Shown here: in pieces, positions 36,860 through 47,000 of the stretch
Numbering within the stretch: the stretch's first letter is position 1
Layout: the number at the start of each line of letters is the position of its first letter
NCBI RefSeq assembly: GCF_040939455.1
Contig: NC_134113.1
Location: 19,454,501 to 19,518,500 of the forward strand
Length of the DNA: 64,000 nucleotides
Reading direction: 5' to 3'
From: Microcebus murinus
Taxonomy: Eukaryota; Chordata; Mammalia; Primates; Cheirogaleidae
Notes under the pieces: model-generated
What the model was told of the DNA's origin: nothing
The model's database searches: none
What the model saw: only the letters and a program-made list of their open reading frames with translations
Translations under genes and position numbers: made by a program

Positions 36860-37290
36860 TTAACCACTTCGGTACAGCACTCAACGACCGTGAAACCTTG
36901 CCCACAGCCGGCACTCATAGTCCGCACGATAGTTTGTGCTGTGCATTGACAACGAATCCTTTTTGCTCTTATGTGATGAGGAAAGCTTTAAAGCACTGAA
37001 AGCTTGTTTTACGTTACAGGCAGCTTTACTTGTAAATCAGAATAAGTAACATATACATATATGTTTTCATTACGTTATTTTTAAATGTTCACAATTTTAT
37101 TTCAATAAATGAAAAATTAGAAAAGTCATGTCACAGCTGTCGGCTAACAACTGTGCGCCTTCATATCACGGCTGTCGGCTAAAGTCACTGTGCACGTTCT
37201 TCTGTGGCTATTGACTATAGTCAATGCTGGGCTGTGCGTGTTCATCTGTGGCTATCGAGTATAGTCGAACGCTAGTACCGAAGTGGTTAA
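36860..37290 (+). mobile_element. Non-autonomous piggyBac-like transposon
   Basis: A 423-bp element (36864-37286) is flanked on both sides by TTAA (36860-36863 and 37287-37290), the piggyBac target. Its ends are perfect 12-bp inverted repeats, CCACTTCGGTAC and GTACCGAAGTGG. There is no transposase ORF, so it would need a transposase in trans. The interior is AT-rich. The right third (37131-37274) holds four related units of about 33-44 bp that include gctgtcggcta or ctgtggctat. The CpG content and perfect ends point to a recent insertion compared with the MIR/L2/L3 remains around it. Confidence 0.85.
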
Positions 37291-38111
37291 AGGAACCAAC
37301 GGAATGCTGAGTATCATAAGGAAGAGGATTCAAAGCAAAACAGTAAACAGGAGAGTTCCTTTGAGCCTGTACTTGAACTATGCTGTCTAAAAGTGGTCAG
37401 CATCAATATAATCTGAAGCCTTTGTTTGCCAAATATTAGATAAAAGAGGTAAAATATACAATTTAAAATAGAAAAAAGATTGCAGAGCTGGTAGCAAACT
37501 GATGTAGGTGTACAAAAGTTGAAATATATTTTAAAGTTAGGAGAAAAAATATATATGCACAGAAAAAGGATGAAAGGAAATAACACCCAAAATGTAAAAT
37601 TGTGTATTATCTCTAAGTAGTGGGATTTGGGGTGAATGTCATTTCCTTTGTAAAAATATCTTCAAAAGATTGTTTTACAATGAATATTTATACCTAGAAC
37701 AATTTAATAGAAAACTTTAGGTAAACTTATAATAAGCCATATTAAATTTTTAGTGGACAGCAGAATGTTTTTTATTAGCTAACCTCAGAAAAGCTAACTA
37801 AAAATTCATAATGCCCTTGGTTGCATATAAGAAACTTCATAATGCAATCATCTCCTTAATGGTTTTTTAGTTGGGTAAGAATTAAAATTTGAAACTTTAG
37901 TATAGGTGAGTTCTCAGGAGTTAGAAAAGTCAAAAGATGACATAATGCAATCTTGAATATTCATGGAGCAGATAAGCCATTCATGTCCTTTGTTTCTTAT
38001 TTGTTATTCATTTTTAGTAATTCCCTAACATTTGAGAAAATAAGGCAATGGTTTTAGTAAGCCACCAGATGGAGATGTTGAGCTGTCCTTGTTGATGTAA
38101 CAAATCTAATT

Positions 38112-38338
38112 AGGGGTTCCAAACTTTTGAGTATGAGAATCACCTGGAGAACTTATTTATGATGCAGGTTTTTCAGTCTCCACTTTCAGAGTTAATTTGG
38201 TAAGCCTTGAATGGGACCTGGAAATCTGCACTGGAACACACCTTTCTCTCTCTCCCTCTGCCTCCCATCCTTTTTTTATCTCCCCCTCAAGTTATCCTGA
38301 TACTGGCTGATCCATGAACACCATTTAGAGAAACTGAT
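38112..38338 (+). mobile_element. MER5A-like hAT MITE
   Basis: 'gtatgagaatcacctggaga' at the left, 'gacctggaaatctgcactgg' in the middle and 'gctgatccatgaacaccatt' at the right match a MER5A1-type element, with a pyrimidine-rich expansion at about 38240-38290. Confidence 0.65.
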
Positions 38339-38839
38339 ATTTGAAGCCATGTGCATATATGAGACCATCGAAGAGTATATAAATTGAGAAAAGAACTGAG
38401 TAAAACCAAGTCCTAGGCAACTCCAACATGTGAGGGTCCTTTGTAGGAGGAAGAGCTAGCAAAGATGGGGACAAGTTGCCAGAATGCTAAGACGGTAAGA
38501 GGAGACTATTCAGCTGTGCAAGCCAAAGGAAGATGGAAACATGGGAGAAGAAAGAGTGGTCAACAGTGTTGACTGCTGCTGAGAGTCAAGCGAGATGCGG
38601 ACCAGAGAATGACCATTTGATTTAGCAACATGGAAGTCACTGGTGACTTTAGAGGGAGAACCACTTTGGAGGAGTGTTAAACCCTATGAAGGGTTAAAAC
38701 CTTTATAGAAACTACAGGAGAATTTGGGGGAGGTCTGAGGAGGGGAAGGCAGGGCGGAGGGGTTTCCCGCAGCTTTCCTTGGGATTATTTTTTATGTGTT
38801 CAGGGTAAACATAAGTTTCTTTGAAAAGACAAAGAAAAA

Positions 38840-39775
38840 CAGTCATAAAGATTAATAGCCAGCATAAAGACCTACAAATCAATAGGAAACATATAATACC
38901 CAACTGAAAAATGGACAAGAAACTGAAATAGGTATTTTAATGAAAAGGAAATGCAAATGGCAAATAAGCATTAAAAGGGCTTAATCTTGTGAGTGACTGG
39001 AAGAATATAGAAGACCCCAAACAAATACCATTTTACACCCACTAGAATGGGAAAATTAAGAAATCTGACTATACCAAGTGATGATGAATATATATAACAA
39101 AGGGAACTCATTGTGTTGGTGGAAACATAAATCGTAAAACAATTATTTGGCATGAAAATCAGCTAGCTTATGACCTGGCAACATCACTCCTATATCCTGT
39201 GCTCAGTCAAAACTTTAACACATATGCAAGAGATTAGAATATTTCTAATAGTATTGTTTATATAGGCCCTAGTCTGGAAAGAACTCAGATATCCATGACA
39301 AGGAAATCAATGAATAAATCGTGGAATAGTGTCACATGGAATACTACACAGCAGTGAAAACAAAAGAACTACGCTACATGTAAATAATATAGATTCTCTC
39401 AGTGGCATGACGTTGAATAAAAAAGTGAGTGGCAGAATACTACATAAACTATAGTACAATTTTTTGTATCATTAAACACAAAACTAAGCCATGTTGTTTA
39501 GGATACAATACATGGGATAACAAAACTTAGAAAATGGGAGGGGGCACATGGTTTACACAAATTCAAGGTAATTTTCTTATACCTATGAATGGGGAAGAGC
39601 GGCGGCGGCGGAGTTGTGGGGGTGGATAGAGGGGGATGGGATGGTAAGGACTGCCTCAAGAAATTCAGCTAATATTGGTCAAGTTCTACTTCACAATTAG
39701 GTGGTGTGTTCACTGTGTTTCATAGTTGACATATTCTTTTGCAATTGTCACGATTATAAAAATTTTTAAACTTAA
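38840..39775 (+). mobile_element. L1M LINE 3' part (ORF2 end and 3' region)
   Basis: 'aactgaaaaatggacaagaa', 'taccattttacacccactag', 'ggaatactacacagcagtga' and 'gaataaaaaagtgagtggca' are in the order of L1 ORF2's C-terminal part and 3' region. It is riddled with indels. It ends where the GC-rich SYCP3 promoter begins. Confidence 0.8.
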
Positions 39776-39780
39776 AAACT

Positions 39781-40160
39781 GGAAAACGCTGGGCGTCTGA
39801 TCTACTAGCAACTGGCCTCACCTGGCTAGATACCAGCAATGAGGCATGCAATCGCCCTAGTGGGGCCGGACCCTCGCCACTCCGTGCACGCATGCGTACG
39901 GCGTCCAGCCAATCAGCTACGAGCCCGGCTGAGGCGAGGGTGGCTTACTTCCCGCGAGAATCCCGTTTCCTCAGTAGCATTGCGGCAGTGAAGTGGGTAG
40001 CTCAGTGGAGGCGTGTGGGTGAGGGAGGCCGGAGTTGTGAAGGCCACCTGTCGGGAGACCAGTAACTGTGGTCCTCGACCATTAGGGTTTTCTTCAGGCC
40101 TGAGCAGGGGAGAAGTTTATCCGGCGCTGGTGTCCGGGCCAAGGGCCGCTATTGACTAGT
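39781..40160 (+). promoter_or_regulatory. SYCP3: SYCP3 promoter and 5' end (GC-rich)
   Basis: There is an abrupt shift from AT-rich L1 sequence to CpG-containing GC-rich DNA (39840-40400). Visible elements are a CCAAT box in agCCAATcag at 39909-39913, a palindromic acgcatgcgt resembling an NRF1 half-site pair (about 39888-39897), and ttcccgcgaga, an E2F-like TTCCCGC core, at about 39950. Germline genes such as SYCP3 are commonly controlled by E2F6 and CpG methylation. That mechanism is known for the class and only inferred here. There is no TATA box. Confidence 0.7.
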
Positions 40161-40163
40161 GAG
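39970..40163 (+). other. SYCP3: SYCP3 exon 1, non-coding (boundaries approximate)
   Basis: The start of transcription is set only by the promoter motifs. Possible donors are gtgtgg|gtgagg (about 40018) and gactagtgag|gtaaat (40163|40164). I cannot choose between them from sequence. Confidence 0.45.
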
Positions 40164-40922
40164 GTAAATCTTCCCTGTTGGCCTTACCTGGGGCCTCTGT
40201 CAGGAAGGCGGAGGCGGCAAACCTCACTGAGGGCAGGGCCTTGCGCGGGCGAGGAGCCGGTGGAAAGCAGGCGGGCTGAGCTGGGACTGGCCCTGTACGG
40301 TCGGGCCCTCGGAAGGTTTACGGCAGGGACAGCGGCGGTGGGTGAGGGCTGGGGCCTGCCTCTGCGCGTCAATCCCTCCTGCCTGCCCCAAACCGGTCAG
40401 AAAAATGAAAGTAACTGAGCCTCCTTGGCATTTTCCCCTGCTCTGTGTGTTGTGGAAATCTTACTGGGCGTTAATTTTCCGAGACTCACATTGCAGAACG
40501 ATATATATATATAGCTGTGAACTTTTTTTTTTTTTTTGGCATGCTCGTGATTTATCTTGGCAGCAACCACGATTTTACTTTGTGACCGAGATGCCCACTA
40601 GATTTGCCTAAATTGAAGCCAGAATCTGGCAAAGGGGGCCCTAATATCCAAATCTCCCAGTCCTCAGGTGCGAACTCTCCCATCACAGCACACTTGGAGT
40701 CGGGGTTGATGGTGTCATTAATCTTTTTTTTTTTTAATTGGCAGTGTCATTATACTCGTTTCTAACTTTTGGTCCAATAAAATAAATGAGGAAACTGCTA
40801 AAATTTTATTCAACTAAGATAATCCTTGTTTGATATTTTCTTGGCCATTTAAAATTTTACCAGTTTATTTAAATGATTCCTTTGGATTCAGAAGGTTTGA
40901 GAGGTTTGTTTTTTAAAGTCAG

Positions 40923-41068
40923 GAAACATCTAAATATGGTGCCCTCTGGAAGAAAGCACTCTGGGAAACCTGGGAAGTCATCAACAGAGGATCAGGTTAT
41001 AAAAGGCTATGACTTTGAAAAAGAAGATAAAAAAGATCTGAGTGTTTCAGAGGAAGATGTTACAGAAG
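40923..41068 (+). CDS. SYCP3: SYCP3 exon 2 (ATG at 40936)
   Basis: Coding part 40936-41068 (133 nt, ends phase 1, residues 1-45), beginning [16 protein letters not shown]. The donor is gaag|gtacgg. The 5' edge is ambiguous: acceptors at 40863 (ttttaccag) and 40922 (aaagtcag) are both usable. The second is the minimal exon shown here. Confidence 0.9.
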
Positions 41069-44000
41069 GTACGGTGTATCTAGTGTTGGGCAGTGATGGC
41101 ATCCTTCAGTTCATTTGCTTTGAACCCACTACATTTAAAACAGCAATAAAACTTGGCAAAGTGTCTTAATGTATAGTCATATCTCAGAATCCTTGGATTC
41201 AGACCTGGTGGGTGTGTACAACTAGCTGTACTTTGTTTTTCATTTGATCTTCATACCCTAGTGTCAGAGTTATAGAAGCTCATGTAGCATTCTTGCTTTT
41301 ACAGTCATTATATCCAAAAAGTCTGATAAATAGTACGTGGCTTACTATGACATTAACTTAGTAATACTTGAAAAATTGTTCCTATAAAATAGTCCTGAAT
41401 CCTGATTTAATTTCATCTAACCTGCAGGGAGAGTATGCATTTACATGTCTCCTTTAAAAATTTATGTTGGCAAAAAGCCTAAATGACCCGCAAATGAAGA
41501 TACTACTTAATTAAAATTTACCAAAATAGCATACTTAATTTCAAAAGAGTTTTTCTGTTTTTATTGTCAATACAGGAAAGACTCCAGTAACTGATAAACA
41601 TGGGAGGAAGAGGCCTTCTGCAGGAACAGTTGAAGATGTTGGGTAACTTGTTCAAAATAATTTTTGCCTGTTAAAGTACTTCAAGTTTCCTTTGTTGTTT
41701 AACAACTATTATATATGTAAAATAATTGGCATGTGATATTTCTTCCAAAGCAAACATGATATTTTATGGATTAAAATTTTTAAAAGGTAATTTCTTTACA
41801 GGGGTGAAGTTCAGAATATGCTGGAAAGATTTGGAGGTATGTTTTAGGAGATATTTGTATTTAAAAAAAATTGTTTTAAACCATATAACTTGTATAATAG
41901 GAAATGTTAATCAGTGGACTATAAAACTGTTATTTAATGTCTTATTCTCATATATAGGATTTCGCATAAGTATTTGTTATTTAGTTTCATAGACTTCCGT
42001 ACTTATGTTTTCCATGATGTAAAAGTGTGAATGGTGTTTTTATTTTATGTGTGAACTGAACAGATTATGTAAATTTAGAAGTAAAATGGATGGGAAGTCT
42101 CTACCTTTCTTTGTATTCACAGGCTAAGTGATACACACACACATGCATACATGTCTGTATATATATCAATTTTGCATTTTCTCAAATTCGTTATTTATAT
42201 GACTTCTGTGTTCTTTAGGGAGGACAGTGTAAATTAAAGTCTCTAAAATAACTATTGTTATTTTTACATTAATAAACTATGTAGTTGAAAACTAAAGACA
42301 ACTTTGCTAGCTGGTGAAAGATCTATACTCAGGTCTAAAAATTCTCAAGTTTTAAATAGTATGTTAAAATACCAGTTACCTGAGCTTTGTTAGGGGATGG
42401 TACTCTTGCTCACAGCAACCTCAAACTCCTGGGCTCAACCGATCCTCCTGCCTTAGCCTCCTGAGTAGCTGGGAGTAGTGTAGCACGCCTGGTCAATTTT
42501 TTTCTATTTTTAGTAGAGGTAAGGGTCTTGCTCTTGTTCAGGCTGGTCTCGAACTCCTGACCTCAAGCAATCATCCCACCTCAGCCTCCCAGAATGCTAG
42601 GATTATAGGTGTGAGCCACCATGCCCAGCCAGGGACAGTACTCTTAAAGAGTAAATATATGTCTCCTCCATATGGATTATTCATACAATCAAGTCTTTTT
42701 TGAAAGCTTTGCTCTATCTCATGGTGACAAATTGTTTTATAATCTGTCTTATAAGTTTGTTATTATAGATGATACTGAAAGTATAAAATATATAATAGTG
42801 CAGCTCCATCATGATTATTGAAAGATAACTATGGTAGATCCATAACATAAAGGTATATGGTTAGCAAAGCATTATTTGAAGTATTAAAAATTGTATGGAC
42901 TGGCACTCCCTTCCCTTTCTTTGAGATGCCACACACCATCTCCCTGCTCTCTTGCCCTTCTTTCTTCTTTTTTTTTTACTCTCAAGAAGATAAAATAAAC
43001 TTTTTTACTTTTATGTTGTTAAAAAAATTTTATGAAACACAGTATTTATTGGCAAAAGTATTCAAAAAAAGATTCATGGGAGTATTTAAAAGTGGTATTA
43101 AATGAATTTATATAGATATTTGCTTAAACATTTTTTCTATCCTTGGTCTTTGTCTCTTAATAAATTAACTATATTTTTAAAAAATTTTTCTTCTTTAACT
43201 GTTTCTATCCATTTTGGATTGTTTGTTAGTAGAGTACTTATGTATATTTTATATAATAAATTATAAAAAGTAATTCATCTAAATGTGTCCTTTCAATTGG
43301 GGATTATTTTATACAGTTAGAAAAAATTAGCCATTATTAGTGTTTTTCTCATGAGGAAATTAAGTCAGCTCTTGACTCTTTATTTTGCTTTTTAGCTCTT
43401 TTTCACCATCCCTAAATTTAAAAAATATCTCCAATTAGAAAAATCAGAATTGGGATACTAATTCTGGGATACTAATTCCTAAGACTGAAAGTTGTCTCAG
43501 GAAAAAAGCAAATAATTATGCTTTTTGAAATTAGCTATTTCTAAATTTAATTTTAAATGTCATTTCAATAGTGTTGAACCAACTTTATTCATATTTACTT
43601 GAATATGTAAGAACAAAATAATTTTATTCAACATTAAACTTTAATATTTATTTTCAATCTAGCTGACATTAACAAGGCTCTTCTTGCTAAGAGAAAAAGA
43701 CTAGAAATGTATACCAAAGCTTCTCTCAAAACTAGCAACCAGAAAATTGAACATGTTTGGAAAACACAACAAGAGCAAAGGTAAGGTTGTTAGTGTAGAG
43801 CCACACATTTGTGTCATTTTTTAGTATTTACTGGTACAAATTACTTGTGAAAACTACCATCACCTTCTATTTATTGAGGTCCCTAATAACAATATATTTG
43901 GCTTGATTATTCTAAGTTTTTTTTTTTTTGTCTTTATTAAGAAACAAGGTCTTACTCTGTCATTCATGCTGCAGTGTAGTGGCCTGATCACTATAACCTC

Positions 44001-47000
44001 AAATTCCTAGGCTCTAGTGATTTTCTGTCTCAGCCTCCCAAGTTGCTGGTACTATAGGTGCACACCACCACACCCAGCTAATTTTTTCTTTTTTTAAATT
44101 TTTGTAGAGATGGGGTCTTGCAGTGTTGCCCAGGCTGGTCTCAAACTGCTGGCCTCAAGTGATCCTCTTGCCTCAGCCTCCCAAAGTGCTGGGATTACAG
44201 GTGAGAGTCACTGTGCCTGGCCCTTAGATAACAATTGAGGTTTTTAATTATAAAAGTAATTTATGGCCGGGTGCGGTGGCTCTCGCCTGTAATCCTAGCA
44301 CTCTGGGAGGCCGAGACGAGTGGATTGCTCAAGGTCAGGAGTTCGAAACCAGCTCTGAGCAAGAGTGAGACCCCGTCTCTACTATAAATAGAAAGAAATT
44401 AATTGGACAACTAATATATATAGGAAAAATCATCCAGGCATGGTGGCGCATGCCTGTAGTCCCAGCTACTTGGGAGGCTGAGGCAGCAGGATTGCTTGAG
44501 CCCAGGAGGTTGAGGTTGCTGTCAGCTGGGCTGACGCCATGGCACTCACTCACTCTAGCCTGGGCAACAAAGCGAGACTCTGTCTCAAAAAAAACAAAAC
44601 AAAAGTAATTTATATTTATTGAGATACAATAGTTGAATAAAAGGTAAATGTCATGGAAATCATTAGTCTTCTGATAGTTAACTGTGTTCAACAATGTAGA
44701 ATAGGGCCAACCTTATATTGTAAATAATTTGTACATTTTATTTGACTTAACTATTCTTTTGTCCAAAATCTTTTACTCCAAAATAAGGGAAAAAATAAAT
44801 GAAAGATTTCTGTTTGGAAATCTTATATGATAGGTGTAATAACCTTATTTATTCAATTTATTATATCAGAACCTATATTCAATAGGAAAAAATGAAAAAT
44901 AAACTACTTGGAGATAAAAATGAGTTTCTAGGAAATTTATATGTACAGTTTTCAAGAACTAAGGCATGTGAGAGGGCTTTTCTATTAGCTTATTTGGAAT
45001 TGGCATACTTCTGGAATCAGCATAAATCATTTTATTTCTTGGGTTCTCATCAGAAGATGTAAGCTATTATTTCCTTTTTTAAAAAATTTTATTACTAGAA
45101 GAAAGCATTCCTTTTTTATGGTATAAATATGTCAACTCAATTTTGTTTTAAATTTTTTTTATATTGGTATGAAATATGACAATACATTATGTTTTATAGG
45201 CAGAAGCTTAAACAAGAATATTCTCAGCAGTTTACGACTTTGTTTCAGCAGTGGGATGTAGATGTGCAGAAAGCTGAGGAACAAGAAGAAAAACTAATTG
45301 TTGGTATCATAATTAAGTTTATAATTAATCTATTAATACCAGTCTCAAGTAGGAATGGAGAACCTAGCCTTTTATTAGACCCATGGCACCGAGGCGAGTT
45401 CCATTAACCATTGCTGGCTATGTGTTTTAGTCCTGCTGAACTGTAACCCATGGAAGTATAGGCACATATCATATTCATACAAACCATTGTCTTTGCTTCT
45501 TATATTGGTTGGGATTCTTGCACTTCCAAGTGACAGAAGTTTCTCAGAGTACACAAGAATTATTGGTGTATATAAAATAAGTTGGAGGTAGTTTAGCTTT
45601 AGGCACAGCTGTATGAAAACAGGGAAGGATTGCTCACATAGTGTCATCTGGGTTCTGTTGACAGTTCTTAGCTCTCTTAATGTAGTAAGCAAGATAGTTC
45701 TTGCGATCCTAGACTTATTACAAGTTTAGTAACCCCAGTAGTCTGAGACAATCTCAGTAGCACTGGCAGAACATTTCTCTGGAGGAATATCACCGATCTA
45801 GTTTGGATCATTTGCCCATTCCCAACCAATCACTGTGCACTCAGCCCTGTGTATCCATGGGCTCTGTATCCTCAGATTCAACCAACTGGATCAAAAATAC
45901 GTGGAAAAAAACCAATAAAAAATAACAATACAACAATAAAAAATAACACAAATTTAAAAAACAATATAGTGTAATTATTTACATAACATATTATATTAGA
46001 TATTATAAATAATCTAAAGGTGGTTTATAGCAGCAGTCCCCAACCTTTTTGGCACCAGGGACCAGTTTCATGGAAGACAATTTTCCACAGGGCCAGGGGA
46101 TGGGGGGATGGTTTCAGGATGATTCAAGCACATTACATTTATTGTGCAGTCAAACTTCTCTGCTAATGATAATCTGTATTTGCAGCCACTCCCCAGTGCT
46201 AGCATCACTGCATCAGCTCCACCTCAGATCATCAGGCATTAGATTCTCATAAGGAGCATGCAGCCTAGATCCCTTATATGCATAGTTTACAGTGGGGTTT
46301 GTGCTTCTATGAGAATCTGATGCCCTGCCCCCCACTAATTTGATAGGAGGTGGAGCTTATGCAGTGATGTAAGTGATGGGGAGTGCTGTAACTACAGATG
46401 AAGCTTCCCTCACTCACCTGCCACTCACCTCCTGTTGTGCAGCCCAGTTCCTAACAGGCCACTGACCAGACTACCAGTCCGTGGCCCAGAGGTTGGGAAC
46501 TGCAGGCTTGAAGTATATGGGAGGACGTGCATTGGTTATATGTAAATATTATGTCATTTTATATAAGGACTTGGTATCTGCAGATTTTGGTATCCTCAGG
46601 GGGCCCTGGAACCAGTCTCCCAAGGATACCAAGGGACAACTATAATCAGAATATGGTCTACTCTTAATGGCCAAACTTGTGTTACATACCCATCCCTAAG
46701 GGAGATAGAAGTCATCCCCACTCATAATATTGTATAATGGCATTAACTACATTTTCATTTCATCCTTTCATTCTTTGTAATTATCAAACATTTCTTATCT
46801 AAAAGCTGAGGTACTGTTAATATGAAATAATGCTGGGGTTGGTTGATCACCTGTTTTGGAAATGTTAACTTTTGAGATGCACATGAAACACTCAGGTGTC
46901 AAGTAGGCCACTGGTATGAGTTGAGTTCAGGAGAGGCTGAAGATACAAAGGTGGGAATTCTCAGCATAAAGACAGTATGTAAGCCATGAAGACTGGATGA

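Larger units (their letters stand above)
43781..45199 (+). other. SYCP3: SYCP3 intron 5
   Basis: Contains an older Alu (43917-44222, minus) and a young Alu (44265-44600, plus) arranged as an inverted pair 42 bp apart. 44615-45190 is plain AT-rich sequence. Confidence 0.7.

Noticed and set aside
39598..39614. CGG repeat as part of the SYCP3 promoter
   Set aside because: It lies within the L1 3' region and is only about five units; separate from the GC-rich promoter.
44335..44694. 119-codon minus-strand ORF
   Set aside because: It is the reverse frame of a young Alu. Similar ORFs at 8457, 19877, 33607, 53945, 55980, 58943 and 62629 are also Alu-derived.
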